From: Actinoplanes philippinensis
GTDB taxonomy: Bacteria; Actinomycetota; Actinomycetes; Mycobacteriales; Micromonosporaceae
DNA length: 64,000 nt
Assembly: GCF_900113015.1 (NCBI RefSeq)
Contig: NZ_FONV01000015.1
Coordinates: 1-64,000, forward strand
Direction of reading: 5' to 3'
In this document: piece after piece, positions 15,415-23,568 of the stretch
How the letters are laid out: each line of letters starts with the position of its first letter
Position numbering within the stretch: position 1 is the stretch's first letter
Position numbers and translations under genes: made by a program
The notes under the pieces: generated by a model
What the model was told of the DNA's origin: nothing
The model's input: only the letters and a program-made list of their open reading frames with translations
The model's database searches: none

Positions 15415-16662
15415 GTGGACCCCTCCGGCCTGCGCCCGAGACACGCCGAGCAGCTCATCGCGGCCGCCCTGGCGGACACCCGCGTCGTGCTCGTCAGCGG
15501 CGCCCGGCAGAGTGGCAAGAGCACACTGGTGCGCCTGACCGCCGGCGATCGCGCCGCCGAGCGCCGCGACCTCGACCGCGAGCAGGACCGGGCCGCCGCG
15601 CGAGCCGACCCGTCCGGCTTCGTCGCCTTCGACGAGCTCATGGTGATCGACGAGATCCAGCGTGTCCCCGACCTGCTGCTGGCCATCAAGGTGTCGGTGG
15701 ACGAGGACCCGCGCCCCGGCCGTTTCCTGCTGACCGGCTCGTCGAGCCTGTTCGGCCTGCGCGCCGCGCCGGACGCGCTGCCCGGCCGGATGGAGACGGT
15801 CGAGCTGTGGCCGTTCTCCCAGGGCGAGATCGACGGCACGCCGGACGGTTTCATCGACGCGGTCTTCCGGCTCGGCCCCGACGTGCGGCACGAGTCCACG
15901 GCGACCCGCGCCGACTACGCGAGCCGCATCGTCCGCGGCGGGCTCCCGGAGGCGGTCACCCGGGCCGACGCCCGCCGCCGCGGCCGGTTCCTGGACGGCT
16001 ACGTGCAGGCGCTGATCGATCGGGACGTGCGCGAGCTGGCCCGGATCGAGCAGGCGCCCCAGCTGCGGACGCTGATCCGCCTGCTGGCCGCCCGCTCGGC
16101 GTCGCTGATCGCGCCCGGCGCGCTGGAGTCCGAGCTGGGCCTGAGCCGCCCCACCATCGCCCGCTACATGCAGCTGCTCGAAGAGGTCTACCTGATCAAG
16201 CGGATCCCCGGCTGGTCCCGCAACCTGGGCAGCCGGGTCACCCACGCGCCGAAACTCGTCTTCGTCGACTCGGGCATCGCGGCCCAGCAACTCGCCGTCG
16301 ACGCGCACGCGCTGCTGCGCCCGGGACAGCCGCTCGGGCCGCTGCTGGAGGGTTTCGTCGTGTCCGAGCTGGCCCGTCAGGCCACCTGGTCGCGGGAGAC
16401 GGTCGACCTCCATCATTACCGCGACCACAACAAGGTCGAGGTCGACGTCATTCTGGAGAACAGGCAGCGCCAGGTCGTGGCCATCGAGGTCAAGGCCGCC
16501 TCCACGGTCCGCTCCGACGACTTCGCGGGCCTGCGCCGGATCGCCGACCGTCTCGGCGACGACCTGATCGCCGGCATTGTGCTCTACACCGGGGCGAGCA
16601 CCCTGCCGTTCGGCGACCGGATGCGCGCGGTCCCGATCAGCGCTCTCTGGGAGCTGGCTTGA
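15415..16662 (+). CDS. AAA (AAA_14) ATPase with DUF4143 domain
   Basis: This 415-residue protein has an AAA_14 ATPase domain with Walker A GARQSGKST (about residues 29-37) and a Walker B-like VIDEIQ near residue 80. A DUF4143 C-terminal half follows, with a nuclease-like VAIEVKAAS strand. Members are widespread and of unclear function; some are linked to defence or addiction islands. I chose the GTG at 15415 because the upstream open frame runs through the 22-bp repeats. A GTG at 15406 is the other choice. The repeats directly upstream are probably its control region. Confidence 0.85.
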   Translation: MDPSGLRPRHAEQLIAAALADTRVVLVSGARQSGKSTLVRLTAGDRAAERRDLDREQDRAAARADPSGFVAFDELMVIDEIQRVPDLLLAIKVSVDEDPRPGRFLLTGSSSLFGLRAAPDALPGRMETVELWPFSQGEIDGTPDGFIDAVFRLGPDVRHESTATRADYASRIVRGGLPEAVTRADARRRGRFLDGYVQALIDRDVRELARIEQAPQLRTLIRLLAARSASLIAPGALESELGLSRPTIARYMQLLEEVYLIKRIPGWSRNLGSRVTHAPKLVFVDSGIAAQQLAVDAHALLRPGQPLGPLLEGFVVSELARQATWSRETVDLHHYRDHNKVEVDVILENRQRQVVAIEVKAASTVRSDDFAGLRRIADRLGDDLIAGIVLYTGASTLPFGDRMRAVPISALWELA

Positions 16663-16741
16663 CCTTCCCCTTGGGGCAGGGCCCAGCATCGTCGGAGCCG
16701 GCCGGGGTGGCCGGCACGAGGACACGGGGGTGGGAGGCACG

Positions 16742-17791
16742 GTGCCCGAGCTGCTGACGATCGGCGTGTTCGCCCGGGCGGCCCGGCTGTCGCCGAAGGC
16801 GCTGCGGCTCTACGACGAGCTGGGTCTGCTGCGGCCGGCCGCGGTCGACGACGGCTCCGGCTATCGGCTCTACGCGCCGGAGCAGCTCGACCAGGCCCGC
16901 CTGATCGCCTGGCTGCGCCGGCTCGGCATGCCGCTCGCGACGATCCGGCGGATCTGCGATCTGCCCGCCGTCGAGGCAGCCGCCGAGGTCGACGCCTACT
17001 GGCAGCGGGTGCTGGCGGAGACCGCCGACCGGGGCCGGCTCGCCACCTTCCTCGTCGACCACCTCTCCGGGAGGGGCAGCGCGATGGGAGCTCTGGGGAT
17101 CCGCTACGCGGCACGGTCCGAGGCCGGCCCGGTGCGGGACAGCAACGAGGACACCGCCTATGCCGGGCCACGGCTGATGGCGGTGGCCGACGGGGTGCGT
17201 GGCGGCGCCGGTAACCGCGCGAGCGCGGCCGCGGTCGACGCGCTGAAACCACTGGAGACGGTCTCGGTGCCGGCCGAGGATCTGCTCGGCGCGCTCGCCG
17301 AGGCGGTCCGCGACGCCGGCCGGGCGGTCGGAGCGATCGAGGGCGAGGCGGCGACCACCCTCACCGCGATGCTCTGGTCCGGGTCACAGCTCGCGCTCGC
17401 CCACATCGGCGACACCCGCGCCTACCGCCTGCGGGGCGGTGCGATGAGCCTGATCACCACCGATCACACCTATGTGCGGTCCCTCGTCGATCAGGGCCGG
17501 CTCAGCGAGGCGGAGGCCGACACCCACCCACAGCGGTCCCTGCTGGTCCGGGCGCTGACCGGCCCGGCCGGAGCGGAGGCCGATCTGTCGGTGCACGAGG
17601 CCGCGGTCGGTGACTGTTATCTGCTGTGCTCCGACGGCCTGTCCGCGGCCGTCCCCGCCGGCGATCTCCATACGGTGCTGACCGGCCCGGGAGACCCACG
17701 GCAAGTGCTCGACGAGCTGATCGCCCGCGCCTATGCGGCCGGTGCCGACGACAACGTCGCGGCGGTGGTCGCCGACGTGGTCGCCGCGTGA
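16742..17791 (+). CDS. MerR-type regulator fused to a PP2C-family protein phosphatase
   Basis: The N-terminus (residues 4-75) is a MerR DNA-binding domain: IGVFARAARLSPKALRLYDELGLL with the second wing GYRLYAPEQL. After a short linker, residues about 118-345 form a PP2C Ser/Thr phosphatase: RDSNEDTAY, AVADGVRGG (usually ADGMGG), AHIGDTRAYRLR and ADDNVAAVV. The Asp residues that hold the two metals are present. A DNA-binding domain joined to a phosphatase could tie transcription to phospho-signalling. The GTG has GGGAGG upstream. The stop overlaps the MFS start by 3 bases, so that exporter is a likely target. Confidence 0.88.
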   Translation: MPELLTIGVFARAARLSPKALRLYDELGLLRPAAVDDGSGYRLYAPEQLDQARLIAWLRRLGMPLATIRRICDLPAVEAAAEVDAYWQRVLAETADRGRLATFLVDHLSGRGSAMGALGIRYAARSEAGPVRDSNEDTAYAGPRLMAVADGVRGGAGNRASAAAVDALKPLETVSVPAEDLLGALAEAVRDAGRAVGAIEGEAATTLTAMLWSGSQLALAHIGDTRAYRLRGGAMSLITTDHTYVRSLVDQGRLSEAEADTHPQRSLLVRALTGPAGAEADLSVHEAAVGDCYLLCSDGLSAAVPAGDLHTVLTGPGDPRQVLDELIARAYAAGADDNVAAVVADVVAA

Positions 17792-19185
17792 GGGCGGCCC
17801 TCACTGACCGTCGCCCACTGGCCGTTCCGGCGTTCCGTCGCTGGTGGGCGGCGTCGCTGGTGACAGCGGTCGGCGGCTCGTTCAGTGTGGTCGCGGTCCC
17901 GGCCCAGCTGTATGCGAAGACCGGCTCGTCCGCCGCGCTCGGCGGCTCGGCGGTGCTGTCGTTCGCCGGCCTGGTGATCGGCGCGCTGACCGCCGGCACG
18001 CTGGCCGACCGCTGGGACCGGCGGGTGGTCCTGCTGGCGGCACAGTCCGGTCTCGCCATGACGTATGCGGCGTTGTGGGCCCACGCCACCCTCGACGGTC
18101 CGCTGCCGATCCTGCTGGCCCTGGTGACCTGCCAGGGCCTGACTTTCGGAGCGATCTCCACCATCGTGGGCGCGGTCCTGCCCCGCCTGCTGCCACCGGA
18201 CCTGCTGGCCGCCGGCAACAGCCTGAACTCCCTGGTCCGCTACGGCGGCTGGATCCTGGGCCCACTCCTGGGCGGCCTGCTCATCCCACGCGCCGGCCTG
18301 AACACCCTCTACCTCTGCGACGCGATAGCCCTCCTGGCCGTTCTCCTCGCCGTGCACCGACTGCCCGCGATGCCCCCGATACCCCCAGCCCGTCCGACCC
18401 GAAGCGCGCTGCTGCTGAGTGGCCGCTCTGGGCGGGACGATGGCCGCTCCGGGCGGGGCGGTGACCGTCCCGGGTTGTCGACGGCGCGGGGCAATGGTGG
18501 TCTCCGCGATGGTCTTCGGCATCTGCGGACGAGCCGCCTTTTGATGGCGGTCCTGGCGGTTGACCTCGCCGCCATGGTGCTGGGCATGCCGGTCGTGCTC
18601 TTTCCGGAGCTGGCCCGCGACACCTACGGCGATGCGGCCGGCGGTGGCCCGGTGCTGGGCCTGTTCTACGCCGCCTACCCGGCCGGGGTGATCGCGGCGG
18701 GGCTCCTCTCCGGCACGTTCACCCGGATCCGTCGGTCCGGCCGGGCGATGGCCGCCGCCGCGCTCGCTTGGGGCGCAACCGTCGTCCTGCTCGGCCTGAC
18801 CACCCGATTGTGGCTGGCGCTGCCTGCCCTGGTGCTCGGTGGCGCGGTCAATTTCGTGCTGAGCACCCATCGCAACGCGATCACCCAGGCGCACACCGAC
18901 GACGCGCTGCGCGGACGGGTCCAAGGCCTGCTGACCGTGGTGCTGACCGGCGGCCCACAACTGGCGAACCTGTTGCACGGCGCCGCCGGCGCATGGATCG
19001 GCCCACGCCCGGCGATCATCGCCGGCGGCCTGCTCACGCTGATCTCGGTGGCGGTCACCGTACGAGCCGTCCCCGAGTTGATCATCGCCGCCGAGCCCGC
19101 CGAGCCCGCCGAGCCCGCCGAGCCCGCCGAGCCCGCCGAGCCTGCCCGGCCTGCCGGGCCTGCCCGGCCCGCCGATCCGGCATGA
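17788..19185 (+). CDS. MFS transporter (exporter type)
   Basis: This 465-residue membrane protein has about 12 helices, resembles enterobactin/macrolide exporter-type MFS proteins, and has the loop GTLADRWDRR after helix 2. A Gly/Arg-rich loop of about 40 residues (near 205-245) separates the two halves. The C-terminus ends in tandem AEP repeats then Pro/Ala. The GTG overlaps the stop of the MerR-PP2C gene, so the two are translated together. The substrate is not evident. Confidence 0.9.
   Translation: MRAALTDRRPLAVPAFRRWWAASLVTAVGGSFSVVAVPAQLYAKTGSSAALGGSAVLSFAGLVIGALTAGTLADRWDRRVVLLAAQSGLAMTYAALWAHATLDGPLPILLALVTCQGLTFGAISTIVGAVLPRLLPPDLLAAGNSLNSLVRYGGWILGPLLGGLLIPRAGLNTLYLCDAIALLAVLLAVHRLPAMPPIPPARPTRSALLLSGRSGRDDGRSGRGGDRPGLSTARGNGGLRDGLRHLRTSRLLMAVLAVDLAAMVLGMPVVLFPELARDTYGDAAGGGPVLGLFYAAYPAGVIAAGLLSGTFTRIRRSGRAMAAAALAWGATVVLLGLTTRLWLALPALVLGGAVNFVLSTHRNAITQAHTDDALRGRVQGLLTVVLTGGPQLANLLHGAAGAWIGPRPAIIAGGLLTLISVAVTVRAVPELIIAAEPAEPAEPAEPAEPAEPARPAGPARPADPA
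19090..19143 (+). repeat. Tandem 9-nt repeats coding for Ala-Glu-Pro
   Basis: Six copies of GCCGAGCCC (the last with T) lie at the end of the MFS gene and encode an (AEP)n tail. Copy number could vary without loss of frame because the unit is three codons. Confidence 0.85.
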
Positions 19186-19238
19186 GCCACCACCGGTTGC
19201 GGGGATCAGCGGGCCACGATCGGCGGCCGGCGGGATGG

Positions 19239-21107
19239 TCAGCTGAGCGGGCCGACCTCAGCCTCGATCGCGGCGCGCAGGTCCGGACCGGCGACGACGG
19301 CGCGGGCCTGTTCGAGGATCGGGGCCAGGAAGAGGTCCGGCCCCGGTTCGCCGGCGAACGGCGCTACAGCGGCCAGCGCGGCCCGCCCGGCGGCCGACGG
19401 GCTCAGCGGGGCACGCAGCTGCAGGCCACGGACAGCGGAGAGCAGCTCCACGGCGAGCAGGCTGGTCAGGTTGTCCAGGACGGTCCGCAGCTTCTTGGCG
19501 GCGGCCCACCCCATCGACACGTGGTCCTCCTGCATGCCGCTGGTCGGCAGCGAGTCCACCGACGCCGGGGAGGCGAGCCGGCGGTTCTCGGCGACGATCC
19601 CGGCCGCGGTGTACTGGGCGATCATCAGACCGGAGTTGACGCCCGCATCGGGGGAGAGGAACGGTGGCAGCTCCCGGGAGCGGGTGACGTCGAGCAGGCG
19701 GTCGACCCGGCGTTCCGCGATGGCGCCGACCTCGGCCGCGGCGATGGCCAGGAAATCGGCGGCGAACCCGAGCGGCGCGCCGTGGAAGTTGCCGGTCGAC
19801 TCGACCCGCCCGTCCGGCAGCACGACCGGGTTGTCGACCACCGACACCAGTTCCCGGGAGCTCAGCAGCGCGGCGAAGTCGAGCGTGTCGCGGGCCGCGC
19901 CGGCCACCTGCGGGGCACACCGCATCGAGTATGCGTCCTGCACCGCGTGTGCCAGGTCGTCCCGGTGCGAGTCCATGATCGCCGAGCCCTGCAGCAGCCG
20001 GTGGATGTTCGCGGCCGAGGCGGCCTGTCCGGGGTGCGGGCGGATCTCGTGCAGCTCGGGCAGGAACGGCCGGTCCGATCCGAGCATCGCCTCGATGGCC
20101 AGGGCCGCTGTCACGTCGGCCATGGTGAACAGGTGACGGGCGTCGGAGATCGCCAGCAGCAGCATGCCCAGCATGCCGTCGGTGCCGTTGATCAGCGCCA
20201 GCCCCTCCTTGGCGGCCAGGTCGAGCGGGTTCAGCCCGGCGCTGCGCAGAGCCTCCGCACCGGCGATCCGCGAGCCGTCCTTGGCCAGCACCCAACCCTC
20301 GCCGAGCAGCACGAGGGCACAGTGCGCGAGCGGGGCCAGGTCGCCGGAGGCGCCGAGCGATCCGTGTTCCGGCACCCACGGCGTGATGTCGTGGTTGAGC
20401 AGGTCGACCAGGCCCTGGGCGAGGGCCGGGCGGACCCCGGAACGGCCGAGTGCCAGCGAACGCACCCTCAGCAGCATCATCGCCCGTACCACCTCGCGGG
20501 GCATGGGCGCGCCGATGCCGGCGGCGTGCGAACGGATCAGGGCGTGCTGCAGTTCGGCGCGGCGGGCCGGTTCGATGGAGGTGCCGGCGAGGGCGCCGAA
20601 TCCGGTGGAAACGCCGTAGACGGGCCGCCCGGAGGCTTCGATCCCGTCGACGATGGCCCGGCTGGTGGCCATGGCCGCAACGGCTTCAGCCGAGATCTCG
20701 ACCCGAACCGGCCCGCCCGCCGGGCCGGAGCCGCCCGCCGGGCCGGAGCCGCCCGCCGGGCCGGAGCCGCCCGCTGCGCCGGAGGTGCCTGTGGGGCGGG
20801 AGGCGTCCGTTGGGCGGGAGCCGCCCGCCGCGCCGGAGCTGCTGGCTGCGGAGGTAGAGGTAGCGCCGGGGCTGCTGGCTGCGGAGGTGAGGGTGGAACC
20901 GGGGCCGTCGGCTGCGGAGGTGAGGGCGGAACCGGGGCCGTCGGCTGCGGTGGTGAAGGCGGAACCGCCCGCGGTTGTGAAGGCGGAACCGCCCGCGGTG
21001 GTGAAGGCGGAACCGCCCGCGGTGGTGAAAGCGGAACCGGCGCCGGAGCGGGCGACGGCGATGACGTCGGCCGGGGAGACGCCGGTGGAATGGACGGTGA
21101 CGATCAT
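19239..21107 (-). CDS. hutH: Histidine ammonia-lyase with a 110-residue repeat insertion
   Basis: HutH removes ammonia from L-histidine to give urocanate, the first step of histidine breakdown. The MIO cofactor triad Ala253-Ser254-Gly255 is present in GSLGASGDLAP, as are the catalytic Tyr in YGVSTGFG (about 164) and the later SVDSLPTSGMQEDHVSMG segment. The protein is 622 residues where the family has about 510. The excess is residues 24-133: four GGSAFTTA-type units, then GPGSxLTSAA units, then SGPAGG units, placed between the first strand (TGVSPADVIAVARSGA) and VRVEISAEAV. The ATG overlaps the hutI stop by 4 bases. It is the last gene of the operon. Confidence 0.95.
   Translation of the reverse strand: MIVTVHSTGVSPADVIAVARSGAGSAFTTAGGSAFTTAGGSAFTTAGGSAFTTAADGPGSALTSAADGPGSTLTSAASSPGATSTSAASSSGAAGGSRPTDASRPTGTSGAAGGSGPAGGSGPAGGSGPAGGPVRVEISAEAVAAMATSRAIVDGIEASGRPVYGVSTGFGALAGTSIEPARRAELQHALIRSHAAGIGAPMPREVVRAMMLLRVRSLALGRSGVRPALAQGLVDLLNHDITPWVPEHGSLGASGDLAPLAHCALVLLGEGWVLAKDGSRIAGAEALRSAGLNPLDLAAKEGLALINGTDGMLGMLLLAISDARHLFTMADVTAALAIEAMLGSDRPFLPELHEIRPHPGQAASAANIHRLLQGSAIMDSHRDDLAHAVQDAYSMRCAPQVAGAARDTLDFAALLSSRELVSVVDNPVVLPDGRVESTGNFHGAPLGFAADFLAIAAAEVGAIAERRVDRLLDVTRSRELPPFLSPDAGVNSGLMIAQYTAAGIVAENRRLASPASVDSLPTSGMQEDHVSMGWAAAKKLRTVLDNLTSLLAVELLSAVRGLQLRAPLSPSAAGRAALAAVAPFAGEPGPDLFLAPILEQARAVVAGPDLRAAIEAEVGPLS
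20709..21038 (-). repeat. In-frame tandem repeats inserted into hutH
   Basis: This segment holds four near-identical 24-nt units (about 20943-21038), then three 33-nt units, a mixed stretch, and three 18-nt units (about 20712-20765). All are multiples of three, so the reading frame is kept. The codons encode Gly, Ser, Ala, Thr and Pro almost only, giving a flexible loop. Confidence 0.9.
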
Positions 21108-22291
21108 TGCGGCACTCCGTTGTGCAGGACGGAACGGATCAGGGGAACACCCGGCCGGTAGGCCAGGTGCAGGTGGGAGGGCGCGTCGAGGACGATCAGG
21201 TCGGCGCGGGCGCCGACCGTGATCCGGCCGACGTCGTCGCGGCGCAGCGCGTGTGCGCCGCCGGCGGTTGCCGCCCATACCGCCTCGGCCGGGGTCATCC
21301 GCATCTCGCGGACGGCGAGGGCGATGCAGAAGGGCATCGAGGAGGTGTACGACGACCCGGGATTGCAGTCGGTGGCGAGAGCGACGGTGACTCCCGCGTC
21401 GAGCAGCCGCCGCGCGTCCGGGTAGGGGGAGCGGGTGGAGAATTCGGCGCCGGGCAGCAGGGTGGCGACCGTGGTGGAGTGTCCGCCGTCGGCGCACATG
21501 CAGTCGATCGCGGTGGAGGCGAGCGCGTCCACGTCGGCGTCGTCGAGGTGTGTGCAGTGGTCGACGCTGGCGGCGCCCATCTCGACGGCGAGCCGTACGC
21601 CCGGCCCGGGACCGAGCTGGTTGCCGTGGACGCGCAGCCCGAGTCCGGCGGCCTGTCCGGCGGCGAGAACGGTGCGGGCCTGGTCCTCGTCGAAGGCGCC
21701 GCGTTCACAGAACACGTCGATCCATTTGGCGTACGGCCGGGCGGCCGCCAGCATCGGCCCGACGACCTGGCCGACGTACTTCCACGGGTCGCCGGCGTGT
21801 TCGGCGGGCACCACGTGTGCCCCGAGGAAGGTGGTCTCGCTGGTCAGTTCGGCCGCGATCCGCAGGGACCGGACCTCGTCGTCGACGTTCAGTCCGTACC
21901 CACTCTTGATCTCGATCGTGGTGGTGCCCTGCCGCCGCATCTCGGTGACCAGCCGGGTGGTGTTGTCGCGCAGCACGGAGTCCGGCGCCGCCCGGGTCGC
22001 CCCGACCGTGGTGCGGATCCCGCCGCCGGTGTAGGGCTCGCCGGCCATCCGCGCCGCGAACTCGGCCGCCCGGTCCCCGGCGAAGACGAGGTGGGTGTGG
22101 CTGTCGACGAAACCGGGCAGCACCGCCGCGCCGTCCACGTCGAGGATGTCGTCGGCGGCCGGGGCACGGTGCGCGGGCCCGACCCAGGCGATCCGATCGT
22201 TCTCGGTCACCACCGCCATGTCGCGGGCCAGCCCGAGCCGGCGGTCGCTGTTGGTGACCAGCTCACCGATGTTGGTGACGAGCAGACTCAT
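21104..22291 (-). CDS. hutI: Imidazolonepropionase
   Basis: HutI opens the imidazolone ring to give N-formimidoyl-L-glutamate, the third step of histidine degradation. The 395-residue amidohydrolase has the metal site VDSHTHLVFAGDR, the substrate loop EIKSGYGL, the His in HGNQLGPG, the DHCTHLDD segment and ATDCNPGSS. Its length fits the family. It overlaps hutF upstream and hutH downstream by 4 bases each. Confidence 0.96.
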   Translation of the reverse strand: MSLLVTNIGELVTNSDRRLGLARDMAVVTENDRIAWVGPAHRAPAADDILDVDGAAVLPGFVDSHTHLVFAGDRAAEFAARMAGEPYTGGGIRTTVGATRAAPDSVLRDNTTRLVTEMRRQGTTTIEIKSGYGLNVDDEVRSLRIAAELTSETTFLGAHVVPAEHAGDPWKYVGQVVGPMLAAARPYAKWIDVFCERGAFDEDQARTVLAAGQAAGLGLRVHGNQLGPGPGVRLAVEMGAASVDHCTHLDDADVDALASTAIDCMCADGGHSTTVATLLPGAEFSTRSPYPDARRLLDAGVTVALATDCNPGSSYTSSMPFCIALAVREMRMTPAEAVWAATAGGAHALRRDDVGRITVGARADLIVLDAPSHLHLAYRPGVPLIRSVLHNGVPQ

Positions 22292-23568
22292 CGGAGCACC
22301 TTCGCCAGTTCTCGGGGGACGTCGACGAGCGTGTGCACACCGTCGGCGACGATCCGCCGGCCGCCGGAGATGACGTGCGTGACGTCGGCGGCGGTGGCGG
22401 CGAGGACCGCCTGCGACGGGTGGGCGCCGGTGGTCCGTACCGTGGAAAGAGAAACCGCCACCAGGTCGGCGCGCAGGCCGGGAGCGATGGCGCCGGCGTC
22501 GTCCCAGCCGAGGGCCCGGTGCGCCGTCGCCGCGGCGACCAGCGACGCGGCCGGGAAATGGCCGCGGCTCTCGCTGGCCAGCCGTTCGTTCATCTCCAGC
22601 CCGCGGATCTCCTCGAACGGGTCGATCACCGCATTGCTGTCGCTGCCGAGGCTGAGCGGCACGTACGCGTCGGCGAGCCGGCGGGCCGGTCCGATGCCGT
22701 CGGCCAGATCGCGTTCGGTGGTGGGACAGAAGCAGACGCCGGTGCCGCTGTCGCCGAGCAGCTTGACGTCACCGTCGGTGAGGTGGGTGGCGTGGATCGC
22801 GGTGGTGCCGGGCCCGAGGACCCCGTGCCGGTCGAGCAGCTCCGCCGGGGTGCAGCCGTGCACCGCCCGGCACTGATCGTTCTCGGCCCGCTGCTCGGAG
22901 AGGTGCACGTGCAGCGGGGCCCGCCCGGCGAGTTCGGCAAGCTGGTCGGCGGGCACCGCGCGTACCGAATGGATCGCCGCCCCGAGGACCGCGTGCGGTG
23001 ACGGGCTCAGCGCGCCGACCCGATCGGCCCAGGCGGCGGCGTCGCCGTCGCCGAACCGTTCCTGCACGCCCTGCAGGGGCGCGCCGTCCACGCCGGCGGT
23101 CAGGTAGAGCGTGTCGAGCAGGGTGATCCGGATGCCGGCCTCGTCGGCGGCCGCGATCAGCGCCGCGCCCATCGCGTTCGGGTCGGCGTACCGCACCCCG
23201 CCGGGAGCGTGGTGCAGGTAGTGGAACTCGCCGACGCAGGTGATCCCGGCCAGCGCCATCTCGGCGTAGACGGCCCGCGCCAGCGCCAGATAGCCGTCCG
23301 GGTCGAGGGTCGCCGCGACCGCGTACATCTGCTCCCGCCACGTCCAGAAACTGCCCCGGCCGCTGTGGGTACGGCCGCGCAGCGCCCGGTGGAAGGCGTG
23401 CGAGTGCGCGTTCGCGAGGCCGGGCAGCACCAGACCGGGCAGCGGCTCACCGTCGACCGGCGCACCCGGCGTGACCGTGGTGAACCGGCCGTTCTCGATC
23501 TCGATCCGCACGTCCTCGGCCACGCCGTCGCCGATCCAGGCGTGCCGGGCGTGGAAGACCGACCTCAT
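22288..23568 (-). CDS. hutF: Formimidoylglutamate deiminase
   Basis: HutF converts N-formimidoyl-glutamate to N-formyl-glutamate and ammonia, the branch that avoids direct release of formamide. The 426-residue amidohydrolase has the metal motif NAHSHAFHRALRG near residue 50, HLSEQ, the HATHLTDGD strand and the late SLGSDSNAVIDP. The ATG at 23568 overlaps the stop of the amidohydrolase gene before it by 4 bases. Presence of HutF means a formylglutamate-cleaving enzyme should follow; no HutG is seen here. Confidence 0.94.
   Translation of the reverse strand: MRSVFHARHAWIGDGVAEDVRIEIENGRFTTVTPGAPVDGEPLPGLVLPGLANAHSHAFHRALRGRTHSGRGSFWTWREQMYAVAATLDPDGYLALARAVYAEMALAGITCVGEFHYLHHAPGGVRYADPNAMGAALIAAADEAGIRITLLDTLYLTAGVDGAPLQGVQERFGDGDAAAWADRVGALSPSPHAVLGAAIHSVRAVPADQLAELAGRAPLHVHLSEQRAENDQCRAVHGCTPAELLDRHGVLGPGTTAIHATHLTDGDVKLLGDSGTGVCFCPTTERDLADGIGPARRLADAYVPLSLGSDSNAVIDPFEEIRGLEMNERLASESRGHFPAASLVAAATAHRALGWDDAGAIAPGLRADLVAVSLSTVRTTGAHPSQAVLAATAADVTHVISGGRRIVADGVHTLVDVPRELAKVLR

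Noticed and set aside
18768..21161. Plus-strand open frame of 797 codons opposite hutH
   Set aside because: It is the shadow of hutH and its repeats. The minus-strand protein has clear HutH motifs and normal codon bias, and the plus-strand reading has neither.
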